The translations under genes and the position numbers were made by a program. Under the pieces are notes generated by a model. That model saw nothing but the letters and a program-made list of their open reading frames with translations. It ran no database searches and was not told where the DNA came from. From contig JACQZT010000241.1 in NCBI GenBank assembly GCA_016213755.1, positions 1 to 35,033 of the forward strand: a stretch of DNA of 35,033 nt. The letters are read 5' to 3'. Positions 17,346-26,550 of the stretch are shown piece by piece (position 1 is the first letter of the stretch; every line of letters begins with the position of its first letter). The DNA comes from Acidobacteriota bacterium (GTDB lineage Bacteria > Acidobacteriota > Terriglobia > Bryobacterales > Bryobacteraceae).

Positions 17346-18134
17346 ATGCATCCTGTTCCTTTGACGATGGAAGGCTCGGCCGCGCTGCACCAGATGTTCC
17401 GCGTGCGCCGGCCCGAGTGGCGCCGCGCGGGCGAGCGAGCGCGCATCCTGGAAGCCGCCGCGCCCGTGCTGGACGAAGCCGGGAAGAACGGCAGCGCGTT
17501 CTATTCGCTGTTCGGGCACAAGGGCGACCTGATGCTGGTGCACTACCGGCGCTCGTTCGAAGAGCTGAACGAGCTGGAAACGCGCCTGGCCTCGCTCGAG
17601 TTGTTCGACTACCTGGAACCCACGACGTCGTACCTGTCGGTGGTCGAACTGGGCCTGTACGATTCGTCGTTTCGTCTCTACAGCCAGCTTGCCGAGCGCG
17701 GCGTCGAGCCGTTCACGCCCGAATGGGACCGCGAGATGGAGGAGAACCTGGCCGTGCAGCGCAAGGCCATGGCCACGCGCCTTTGGCCCGAGATCCCTCC
17801 CCGCAAGTTCCTCTGCTTCTACCCCATGAACCGCCGCCGCGGCGAGGACAAGAACTGGTACACGCTGCCCATGGCCGAGCGGCGCCGCCAGATGCACGAG
17901 CACGGCCTGATCGGCCGCCGCTACGCGGGCGAAGTCCAGCAGGTAATCTCCGGCTCCATCGGCTTCGACGACTGGGAATGGGGCGTCGACCTCTACGCCG
18001 ACGACCCGCTGGTCTTCAAAAAACTGATCTACGAAATGCGCTTCGACGAAGCCAGCGCGGTCTACGCCGAATTCGGGCCGTTCTATGTGGGCGTGCGTAG
18101 CGTCCTACTTGAGGTATTTGGCGTACCAGGCTAG
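17346..18134 (+). CDS. hemQ: HemQ / chlorite dismutase-like coproheme decarboxylase
   Basis: CFYPMNRRRGEDKNWYTLPMAERRRQMHEHGLIGRRYAGEVQQVISGSIGFDDWEWGVDLYADDPLVFKKLIYEMRFDEASAVYAEFGPFYVG. Confidence 0.92.
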   Translation: MHPVPLTMEGSAALHQMFRVRRPEWRRAGERARILEAAAPVLDEAGKNGSAFYSLFGHKGDLMLVHYRRSFEELNELETRLASLELFDYLEPTTSYLSVVELGLYDSSFRLYSQLAERGVEPFTPEWDREMEENLAVQRKAMATRLWPEIPPRKFLCFYPMNRRRGEDKNWYTLPMAERRRQMHEHGLIGRRYAGEVQQVISGSIGFDDWEWGVDLYADDPLVFKKLIYEMRFDEASAVYAEFGPFYVGVRSVLLEVFGVPG

Positions 18135-20084
18135 GTAGCGCTCCAGGCGGTCCTGGATGTAGGTCGGCTTGCGGATGCCGTGGTTTTCACCCGGATAGAC
18201 CACCAGTTGGGTCTCCACTCCGTTGGCCTTGAGGGCCTGGTACATCTGCTCGCCGCCGATGATGGGGACGTTGAAGTCGCTCTGGCCGCCCAGGAAGAGC
18301 GTCGGTGTGCGGATTTTCTCGGCCTCGAAGAACGGGTAGGAGATCTTCAGCCACAGGTCCTTGGCCTTCCAGGGGAACCCGATTTCCAGGTCGTACTGCT
18401 CGACATACTGGTCGGAGCCGTACATGGCGATCTGCATGGCCGAACCCGCGCCGCTAATAGCCGCTTTGAAGCGCCCGTCGCGGGCGATGGTGTAATCGGT
18501 GAGGATGCCGCCGTAGCTCCAGCCGCCAATGCCCAGCCGAGCCGGGTCGGCGATGCCGGCCGCCACCACGTGATCGACCCCGGCCAGCAGATCGATCACT
18601 TCCTTGTTGCCCCAGTCGGCGAAGATCGCGGTCTGGAAGGCCTCGTCGCGTCCGGCGCTGCCGCGATAATTCACCTGTAACACCGCGTAGCCATTGGCCG
18701 CGAACAGGTGCCGCTCGAACTGGAAGGCGTGGCCGTCCTGGCCGTTCGGCCCGCCGTGAATGCGCAGCAGCGTGGGCACCCTCTGGCCTTCCTGGTAGTC
18801 GGGCGGCAGGGTCAGAAGGCCGTGTACCTCGGCGCTGTCCCGAGTTTTGAAACGGACCTCGCGGGTCTCGCCCAAGCGGATCTCCTTGAGCCAATCCTGG
18901 TTGTGCTGCGTGAGCGGCCGCAGCTTGCCGTTTTCGAGCGCGAAGATTTCGCCCGGCGCTTGATCGGTGGAGGCCGCCACGGCCAGATGCCCGGCGGCCG
19001 AGTTCTGGGAGTTGATGACCGCCTTCGCCTCCAGTAAGCGCCGCAAGCCCGCGCCCACCGACACGGGATACTCGCTCATGTCGTCGGTAACCAGCACGCC
19101 GATCTCTTTGTCCGACAGGGCGATGGGCGAACCCACCGAGCGGCCCAACGAGCGCGTGAGCAGGGCCGCCTCGCCGCCCGCGGCCGGAATCCGCGCCAGG
19201 TTCATGCGGTCATAGGCCCGGAATTTGCGCTCGCGGCCGGCCAAGAAGTAAAGCGACGATCCGTCGGCCGACCAGACCGCGCGGCCGCCGCGCCCGCCCA
19301 GACTCGCGGTCCCCGAAGTCACCTGCCGCACCGCCGCGCCCGCCTTGGCCTCGGCCACGCATAACTGCCGGTCGGCGTACATGCCCTTGTCCCCCGCGCG
19401 ATTGCTTACGAAAGCGATGCGGCCCCCGTCGGGCGACCAGCAGGGGGACGACTCGTCCAGGCTCTCCGCGGTCAATAACTCGGCCTTCTTCGCCTCAATA
19501 TCGAACAGCCAGATGCGGCTGGGCTTTTTGGTCCGATACCCTTCCATGTCCTGCTTGAAGTGATAGCGGTCGATCACGATCGGCTTGGCCGTCTTCGGTT
19601 TCTCGCCCTCTTTCTTGGGCTCCTCGTCCCGCTCCGCGATCACCAGCGCCAGGCGCTTGGAATCCGGCGACCAGGCGCAGTCGGAAACGCTCCCTTTCAC
19701 CGTGGTGAGCTGCGTCGCCTCGCCTCCGGCCACCGGCAGCAGCCAGACCTGCGTCCCTTCCTCGCGGTTGGCGCGCGACGAAAGGAATGACAGCCACTTG
19801 CCGTCGGGACTCCAGCGGGGCGAAGACTCGCCCTCCTTGCTGGACGTCAGGCGCTGCCGGCCTGAGCCGTCCCATCGGACCCGCCAGACGTCGCTGTCGG
19901 ACTTCTCGGCGGCCTTGTCGATGGTGGAAAGCGTGTACGCCACCCAGGCGCCGTCGGGCGAAACCTGGGGATCGCGGACATCCAGGACGCGGTGCACGTC
20001 CTCGACTTTCAATACGCGCGGCGCGGTCGATTGGGCCGCGGCGAGCGCAACAGCGGCGAGATACAGGGGGATTCTGCGAGTCAT
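18105..20084 (-). CDS. S9-family prolyl oligopeptidase with TolB-like beta-propeller
   Basis: WSPDGKWLSFLSSR propeller repeats; GGWSYGGILTDYTIARDGRFKAAISGAG nucleophile region; GENHGI terminal His; signal peptide MTRRIPLYLAAVALAAAQS. Confidence 0.94.
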   Translation of the reverse strand: MTRRIPLYLAAVALAAAQSTAPRVLKVEDVHRVLDVRDPQVSPDGAWVAYTLSTIDKAAEKSDSDVWRVRWDGSGRQRLTSSKEGESSPRWSPDGKWLSFLSSRANREEGTQVWLLPVAGGEATQLTTVKGSVSDCAWSPDSKRLALVIAERDEEPKKEGEKPKTAKPIVIDRYHFKQDMEGYRTKKPSRIWLFDIEAKKAELLTAESLDESSPCWSPDGGRIAFVSNRAGDKGMYADRQLCVAEAKAGAAVRQVTSGTASLGGRGGRAVWSADGSSLYFLAGRERKFRAYDRMNLARIPAAGGEAALLTRSLGRSVGSPIALSDKEIGVLVTDDMSEYPVSVGAGLRRLLEAKAVINSQNSAAGHLAVAASTDQAPGEIFALENGKLRPLTQHNQDWLKEIRLGETREVRFKTRDSAEVHGLLTLPPDYQEGQRVPTLLRIHGGPNGQDGHAFQFERHLFAANGYAVLQVNYRGSAGRDEAFQTAIFADWGNKEVIDLLAGVDHVVAAGIADPARLGIGGWSYGGILTDYTIARDGRFKAAISGAGSAMQIAMYGSDQYVEQYDLEIGFPWKAKDLWLKISYPFFEAEKIRTPTLFLGGQSDFNVPIIGGEQMYQALKANGVETQLVVYPGENHGIRKPTYIQDRLERYLAWYAKYLK

Positions 20085-20173
20085 GGCGAGAAATTCAGGA
20101 TACAACACGCCGCCGCCGCATTGTTGGACACTGGAATGGTAACCAGGAACCTTCCTGTGGGAGTCCCTTTGGC

Positions 20174-23100
20174 ATGTGGATCGTTCGACTCGCCCTGCGG
20201 CGGCCGTATACCTTCGTAGCGCTCGCCTTGCTCATCGGCATTCTCGGCGTCACCGCGATCCTGTCGATGCCGGTGGACATCTTCCCCAACATCGACATCC
20301 CGGTGGTGAGCGTGGTGTGGAGTTTCGACGGCGTCACGCCGGAGGAGATGGAACGGCGCATCGTCACCGTGGCCGAGCGCGCCATGACCACCACGGTCAA
20401 CGACATCGAGCACATCGAGTCGCAATCCTATAATGGCGTGGCGGTGATCCGGGTGTTCTTCCAGCCCAACGCCAAGATCGACCTGGCCATCGCCCAGATC
20501 ACCTCCATCAACCAGACCATTCTGCGCATCATGCCGCCGGGCATGTTCCCGCCCAACGTGATCAAGTACGACGCGGCCAGCGTCCCCATCCTGCAATTGG
20601 GCCTCAGCAGCAAGACCCTCAGCGAGCAGGAACTGTTCGACTACGGACTGAACTTCATCCGCACCCAGCTCGCCACCGTGCAGGGCGCATCGGTGCCGCT
20701 GCCCTACGGCGGCCGGTCGCGCCAGATCATGGTGGACCTGGATCCCCAGGCGCTGTACGCCAAACAACTCTCGCCGGTGGACGTCTCCAACGCGCTGAAC
20801 CTGCAAAACCTGATTCTGCCCACCGGCGCCGTGCGCATCCAGGGGCGCGAATACCAGGTGCGTCTCAACTCCAGCCCGGAGGTGGTCGAGCAGCTCAACA
20901 ACCTGCCCATCCGGACCGTGAACGGCGCCACCGTGTACATCAAGGACGTGGCTTACGTCCGCGACGGCGCGGCGGTGCAGCAAAGCGTGGTGCGCACCAA
21001 CGGCCGCCGCGGCGCTCTGCTCAGCGTGATCAAGAACGGACAGGCGTCGACGCTGGACATCGTGGAAGGCGTCCGCAACGCCCTGCCCAAGATCCTGGCC
21101 GGCCTGCCCCCGGCTCTCGAAGTGCGCGAGATGTTCGACCAGTCGCTGTTCGTGCGCGCCTCGGTGGAGGGCGTGGTCAAGGAGGCGGTGATCGCCGCGC
21201 TGCTCACCGGCCTGATGATCCTGCTGTTCCTGGGAAGCTGGCGCAGCACGGTGATTGTGTGCCTGTCGATCCCGCTTTCCATCCTCAGCTCGCTGATCGT
21301 GCTCAGACTGTTGGGCGAGACCATCAACGTCATGACCCTGGGCGGGCTGGCGCTGGCGGTGGGCATCCTGGTCGACGACGCCACGGTGACCATCGAGAAC
21401 ACGCACCGCAACATGGCCATGAAGAAGCCGCTCACCCGGGCGGTGCTCGACGGCGCGATGCAGATCGCCGCGCCGACCTTCGTCTCTTCGCTTTCCATCT
21501 GCATCGTCTTCGTCCCGGTGCTGCTGCTCACCGGCGCCGCGCGCTACCTGGTCACGCCGCTGGCCATCGCGGTGGTCTTCGCCATGATGGCTTCCTACCT
21601 GCTTTCGCGCTCCCTGGTGCCCACCATGATCCACTACCTGCTCAAGCAGGAGGCGCACCTGTACCGGGAAGGCCATCACGAAGACCTGCCCGCCAGCGCC
21701 GGTTTCCTCTGGCGCGTGCATTTCCTGTTCAACCGCCGCTTCGAACAGATGCGCGGCGCCTACACCGGACTGCTGGATTGGTCGCTGGATCACCGCGCCC
21801 TGGTGCTCATCGGCTTCGGGCTGTTCACCGCGGGATCGCTGGCCATGGCGCCCATCGTGGGACGCGACTTCTTCCCCACCGTCGATTCCGGACAAATGCG
21901 GCTGCACGCGCGCGCCCCGGCCGGCACGCGCATCGAAGAGACCGAGAGCCTGTTCGGGCGCATCGAGGATGTCGTCCGCGAGGTGATCCCTGCCGGCGAA
22001 CTGGACACCATCGCCGACAACATCGGCTTGCCCCTCGGTGGAGTGAACCTGGCCTTCAGCGACAGCAGCTCGATCGGCGTCAGCGACGGCGACATTCTCA
22101 TTTCGCTCAAATCCGAGCGAGAGGGCCGCACCGCCGATTACCAGCGCCGTCTGCGGGCGCGCCTCGAACGCGACTTTCCCGAGGCCACGTTCTACTTCCA
22201 GGCGGCCAACATCACCAACCAGATTCTGAACTTCGGCCTGCCCGCGCCGATCGACGTGCAGATCCAGACCCGCAACCCCAGGCTGGGCTACGACACCGCC
22301 GTCAAGCTGGCCGCCGAGATCGCGCGCGTACCCGGCGCCGTGGACGTCCATGTGCACCAGGTGGTGGATGCCCCGGCCGTGCGCGTCAACGTCGACCGCA
22401 CCAAGGCCAACCTGATGGGATTGACCCAGCGCGACGTCTCCAGTAACCTTCTCATCTCGCTCAGCTCCAGCGGGCAGGTGGCCCCCAACCAATGGCTCAA
22501 CCCGGTTAACGGGGTGAACTACCGGGTAGCCGTGCAAACCCCCATCTACCGGTTCCAGAACCTGGACGATCTGCTGCGCACCCCCATCGCGGCGGCCGGC
22601 GGCAGCGTGAATACCAGCACTCCCGACGCCATGACGGGCCTGGCGGACCCCGCGGCCAGTCCCACCGGCGTTGGCCCGGCCAAGGCCGATCTGTCCTACG
22701 GCAACCCCGGCGCCCGGCCGGGGCGCGCGCAACTGCTCTCCAACCTGGCCACGGTCGAGCGCGACCGGGCCATCCTGATTGTCAACCACTACAACGTGCA
22801 GCCGGTCTTCGACGTATATGCCAGCGTGGACCAGCGCGACCTGGGCGGCGTCACCGCCGACGTACAGAAGATCCTGGCCCGCACGCAGCCCAAACTGCCG
22901 CCAGGAACCCTTCTGACTATGCGCGGCCAGGCGCTCACCATGCAGAATTCCTTCTTCCGGTTGGGCCTTGGCATTCTGGGCGCGATCGCTCTGGTGTACC
23001 TGCTGATGGTGATCAACTTCCAGAGCTGGCTCGACCCGTTCATCATATTGATGGCCCTGCCCGGCGCCCTGGCGGGCATCGTGTGGAGCTTGTTTCTCAC

Positions 23101-23488
23101 CCAAACCACCTTCAACGTGCCGTCCCTGATGGGGGCCATCATGTGCATCGGCGTGGCCACCGCCAACAGCATCCTGATGGTGGTCTTCGCCAACGGCGAG
23201 CAACTGGCCGGGCTCACCGCCCGGCAGGCTGCGCTGTCGGCGGGCTACACCCGCATCCGTCCCGTGATTATGACCGCCCTGGCGATGGTGATCGGCATGA
23301 TTCCGATGGCCCTGGCCCTGGGCGAAGGCGGCGAGCAGAACGCGCCGCTGGCCCGCTCGGTGATTGGCGGCCTGGCCGTGGCGACGGTCACGACGATATT
23401 CGTGGTGCCCGTTGTGTACAGCCTGCTGCGCAAACACAAACCGGTCGACTACGACCGGCTGATCTCTTTCGAGGAACACGAAGAATAG
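20174..23488 (+). CDS. RND-family efflux permease (AcrB/HAE1-like)
   Basis: MWIVRLALRRPYTFVALALLIGILGVTAILSMPVDIFPNIDIPVVSVVW; GLALAVGILVDDATVTIENTHRNM; GRDFFPTVDSGQMRLHARAPAGTRIEETE. Confidence 0.96.
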   Translation: MWIVRLALRRPYTFVALALLIGILGVTAILSMPVDIFPNIDIPVVSVVWSFDGVTPEEMERRIVTVAERAMTTTVNDIEHIESQSYNGVAVIRVFFQPNAKIDLAIAQITSINQTILRIMPPGMFPPNVIKYDAASVPILQLGLSSKTLSEQELFDYGLNFIRTQLATVQGASVPLPYGGRSRQIMVDLDPQALYAKQLSPVDVSNALNLQNLILPTGAVRIQGREYQVRLNSSPEVVEQLNNLPIRTVNGATVYIKDVAYVRDGAAVQQSVVRTNGRRGALLSVIKNGQASTLDIVEGVRNALPKILAGLPPALEVREMFDQSLFVRASVEGVVKEAVIAALLTGLMILLFLGSWRSTVIVCLSIPLSILSSLIVLRLLGETINVMTLGGLALAVGILVDDATVTIENTHRNMAMKKPLTRAVLDGAMQIAAPTFVSSLSICIVFVPVLLLTGAARYLVTPLAIAVVFAMMASYLLSRSLVPTMIHYLLKQEAHLYREGHHEDLPASAGFLWRVHFLFNRRFEQMRGAYTGLLDWSLDHRALVLIGFGLFTAGSLAMAPIVGRDFFPTVDSGQMRLHARAPAGTRIEETESLFGRIEDVVREVIPAGELDTIADNIGLPLGGVNLAFSDSSSIGVSDGDILISLKSEREGRTADYQRRLRARLERDFPEATFYFQAANITNQILNFGLPAPIDVQIQTRNPRLGYDTAVKLAAEIARVPGAVDVHVHQVVDAPAVRVNVDRTKANLMGLTQRDVSSNLLISLSSSGQVAPNQWLNPVNGVNYRVAVQTPIYRFQNLDDLLRTPIAAAGGSVNTSTPDAMTGLADPAASPTGVGPAKADLSYGNPGARPGRAQLLSNLATVERDRAILIVNHYNVQPVFDVYASVDQRDLGGVTADVQKILARTQPKLPPGTLLTMRGQALTMQNSFFRLGLGILGAIALVYLLMVINFQSWLDPFIILMALPGALAGIVWSLFLTQTTFNVPSLMGAIMCIGVATANSILMVVFANGEQLAGLTARQAALSAGYTRIRPVIMTALAMVIGMIPMALALGEGGEQNAPLARSVIGGLAVATVTTIFVVPVVYSLLRKHKPVDYDRLISFEEHEE

Positions 23489-23490
23489 TT

Positions 23491-24753
23491 ATGACAGACC
23501 GCATCCCCGATCCCCAGCGCCCGTCGGCGCGCCGAATCGGAATCATCCTGACGCTCATTGTTCTGCTCCTGATCGCCGGGTTTGCCGCCGGCTACCTGCC
23601 TCGTCACCGCCGCGAGCTGGCGGTTCGAGCCGCGGCGGACGGCGTTTCCGCGGCGGTTCCCATCGTGAACACGACCCGCTCCCGGCTCTCCGATCCGGTC
23701 AGCGCCATCGAGCTTCCCGGCTCCATTCAAGCCGTCACCGAGGCCCCGGTTCTGGCGCGCGCCGACGGCTATCTGAAGCGCCGCCTGGCGGACATCGGCG
23801 ACCGCGTCCGCGCCGGCCAGCCGCTGGCGGAAGTCGAGGCCCCGGAACTCGACCAGCAGGTCGAGCAGGCCCGCGCCGCGGTGCTGCAAGCCCGCGCCGC
23901 CGTCGAGCAATCCCGCGCCAGCCTGGAACAGGGCCGCGCGACCCAGGCGCTGGCCAAAGTCACCGCCGAGCGCTGGAGCAACCTGCTCGCGCGCGGCGCC
24001 GTCTCCCGGCAGGAACACGATATCTACCAGGCCCAATACAAAGCCCAGAGCGCCAGCGTGCGGGCGCTCGAAAAGGCCGTGCAGGCCTCGGAGAGCAACC
24101 AGGCCGCGGTCGAGGCGAACCTCAGCCGCCTGGAGCAGTTGCAGGACTACAAGACCATCCGCGCGCCGTTTGCCGGCGTCATCACGCTGCGCAACACCGA
24201 CACCGGCGCGCTGATCACGGCCGGCCAGACCCTTTTGTTCCGCATTGCGCAGACCGGCATCCTGCGCGCCTACTTAAACGTCCCCCAATCCTACGCCGAG
24301 GTGGTGCGCGCGGGCGGGCGGGCCGAGGTCTCGGTCACCGAGTTTCCCGGACGCGTGTTCCCGGCCACGCTGGCGCGCACGGCCAACGCTCTGGACGCGT
24401 CCAGCCGCACTATGCTGGCCGAGTTGCGCATCCCCAACCCGGGCGGCGTGCTGATGCCCGGCATGTACGCGCAGGTCCGCCTGACGACGGCGCGCGTCGC
24501 CCGCCCCGTGCTGGCGCCCGGCGATACGCTGGTGATCCGCGGCGGCAACCCGCAGGTGGCCGTGGTGCGCGGCGGCGTCATTCATTTCCAGAAGATCCGC
24601 ATCGGGCGCGATTTCGGACGCGACGTCGAGGTGCTGGATGGCCTGGCCGACGGAGAGGTTCTGGTGGTCAATCCCGGCGACGACGTGCGCGAAGGCGGCC
24701 GCGTCGAGGCCCGCGCGATCGCCACCGCTCCCGCCGAAGGCAAGAAGCGCTGA
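23491..24753 (+). CDS. RND efflux periplasmic adaptor (membrane fusion protein)
   Basis: N-terminal TM; PVLARADGYLKRRLADIGDRVRAGQPLAEVEAPELDQQVEQARAAVLQARAAVEQSRASLEQG; YKTIRAPFAGVITLRNTDTGALI. Confidence 0.95.
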   Translation: MTDRIPDPQRPSARRIGIILTLIVLLLIAGFAAGYLPRHRRELAVRAAADGVSAAVPIVNTTRSRLSDPVSAIELPGSIQAVTEAPVLARADGYLKRRLADIGDRVRAGQPLAEVEAPELDQQVEQARAAVLQARAAVEQSRASLEQGRATQALAKVTAERWSNLLARGAVSRQEHDIYQAQYKAQSASVRALEKAVQASESNQAAVEANLSRLEQLQDYKTIRAPFAGVITLRNTDTGALITAGQTLLFRIAQTGILRAYLNVPQSYAEVVRAGGRAEVSVTEFPGRVFPATLARTANALDASSRTMLAELRIPNPGGVLMPGMYAQVRLTTARVARPVLAPGDTLVIRGGNPQVAVVRGGVIHFQKIRIGRDFGRDVEVLDGLADGEVLVVNPGDDVREGGRVEARAIATAPAEGKKR

Positions 24754-24765
24754 CCCGGAGCAACC

Positions 24766-26541
24766 ATGCGACCCACCACTGCCCTTCTGGTCCTGCTTCC
24801 CTTCGCCCTGGCGGCTGCCGAAACCAACTCGCAGCGAGCCGAGAAGTTGATCCGCGCCGGCAAGCTGTACCTCTCCCTGGAGGACGCCTTCGCGCTGGCC
24901 ATCGAAAACAATCTGGATGTCGAGATCCAGCGTCTCAACCTGGGCGTCGCCGCCACCGAGATGCTGCGCACCCAGGCGGGCGGCGTCACGCGCGGCCTCA
25001 ACTACACGCTGGCCGAGGCGCCCGCCGGCGTGGGCGGGCCGACATCGGCGCTGCTCACCTCCAGCGCCACCCAGCGTGTGCTCCCCGGCGCCACCATCTC
25101 CACCAATCCCATGGAGACCGGCGCGCTGGGCCAGATTCAGTCGAACCTCAGCCTGCTGGGCAACGTCCCGCTCTCCAATGGCTCCAGTGTCCCCAACCTG
25201 GACCCCTTCTTTGGCGCGCGCACGCTGTTGCAGCACATCAGCACTCCGCAGACCAACGTGAACCTGGCCGGCGTGCCCAACCTGGTGACCGGCAACTGGT
25301 CGGCCGGCGCGGGCTTGCGCCAGTCGTTCGCCTCGGGCGCGCAAGTGGGACTCAGCTTCGACAACCTGCGCCAAACCACCAACTCGCTGCGCAGCGCCTA
25401 CAGCCCGTACAGCGCTTCCGCTCTTTCGCTCACTCTCACGCAACCCCTGCTGCGCGGCTTCGGCCTGCGCGTGAACCGCCGCTACCAGCGCATGGCCGGC
25501 AACGAGCGCAAGATCCTGGACCTGCTGTTCCGCCAGCAGCTCATCAACACCGTCTACGGCGTTTCGCGCCTCTATTTCGACTTCGTCGCGCTGGCCGAAG
25601 ACCTCAAGGTGAAGCAGGAAACGCTGGCCCTTTCCGAGAAACTGTTCGCCGATACCAAGGCGCACGTCGAAGAGGGCACGCTGGCCAGTGTCGAACTGGC
25701 GCGCGCCAACGCGCAGGTTTTTTCGGCGCGCCTGGACCTGGAGCGCTCGCGCGCGCTGGCCGAAGAACAGCAGGCCATCTTGAAGAACGTGCTCAATTCC
25801 CGGGTGAGCGCCGAGATCGTTCCGACCACTCCGCTCGAACCGGGCGAGCGCCCCGCGGCCAAACTCGAGGAGCTCTTCGAACTGGCGCTCCGCAATCGCG
25901 CCGACCTGGCCCAGGCCGCGCTGCAACTCGCCAACAGCGAAATCGGCCTGGAAGGCGCGCGCAATGCCGTCAAGCCGCAACTGGACCTGGTGCTCTCGGC
26001 TCAGAACAACGCCCTGGCAGGCCAGGCGAATCCGCTGGCTGCCAACGTCGATCCCACCCATCTGGGCGGTTACGGCTCGGCGCTGGCGCAGGTCTTCGGC
26101 CGCAATTTCCCCACCTATGCCGCCGGCATTCAATTCGACCTGCCGCTGCGCAATCGCCTGGCCGAGGCCGATCTGGCGCGCGACCGGATCCAGGTGCGGC
26201 AGACCGCCGTCCGCGTGCGGCAGCTTCAGAACCAGGCACGGCTGGAAGTCGAGGACGCCTACATCGCGCTGGGCCGCGCCCGCGCCGCTTACGACGCCGC
26301 GGTTCAGGCCCGCCGCTTTCAGGAAGAGTCTTTCCAAACCGAACAGGCCAAGTTCGAGGTGGGCGCCTCCACCAGCTACCTGGTGATCCAGTTCCAGAGC
26401 CAGGTAGCCCAGGCGCGCTCGGCCGAGGTCGCCGCGCGCGGCGCGGTGGTCAAAGCGCGCGCCGCGCTGGCCCGCGCCACCGGCGCCATCCTGGAAGAGA
26501 ACCACATTTCGATTGAAGCCGCCCGCCAGGGAACGATGTAG
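24766..26541 (+). CDS. TolC-family outer membrane efflux protein
   Basis: Signal peptide; LTLTQPLLRGFGLRVNRRYQRMAGNERKI; second OEP repeat AAGIQFDLPLRNRLAEADLARDRIQVRQTAVRVRQLQNQARLEVEDAY. Confidence 0.94.
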   Translation: MRPTTALLVLLPFALAAAETNSQRAEKLIRAGKLYLSLEDAFALAIENNLDVEIQRLNLGVAATEMLRTQAGGVTRGLNYTLAEAPAGVGGPTSALLTSSATQRVLPGATISTNPMETGALGQIQSNLSLLGNVPLSNGSSVPNLDPFFGARTLLQHISTPQTNVNLAGVPNLVTGNWSAGAGLRQSFASGAQVGLSFDNLRQTTNSLRSAYSPYSASALSLTLTQPLLRGFGLRVNRRYQRMAGNERKILDLLFRQQLINTVYGVSRLYFDFVALAEDLKVKQETLALSEKLFADTKAHVEEGTLASVELARANAQVFSARLDLERSRALAEEQQAILKNVLNSRVSAEIVPTTPLEPGERPAAKLEELFELALRNRADLAQAALQLANSEIGLEGARNAVKPQLDLVLSAQNNALAGQANPLAANVDPTHLGGYGSALAQVFGRNFPTYAAGIQFDLPLRNRLAEADLARDRIQVRQTAVRVRQLQNQARLEVEDAYIALGRARAAYDAAVQARRFQEESFQTEQAKFEVGASTSYLVIQFQSQVAQARSAEVAARGAVVKARAALARATGAILEENHISIEAARQGTM

Positions 26542-26550
26542 GGCGCGTCC

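Noticed and set aside
20081-23479. 1132-aa minus-strand ORF antisense to the whole RND permease
   Set aside because: His/Gly/Gln/Arg-rich shadow translation with no recognisable domain; the plus strand encodes a clear RND permease. Typical high-GC frame artefact.
24274-26505. 743-aa minus-strand ORF antisense to the TolC-like gene
   Set aside because: Low-complexity G/A/Q/H-rich shadow ORF; the plus strand carries an OEP protein.
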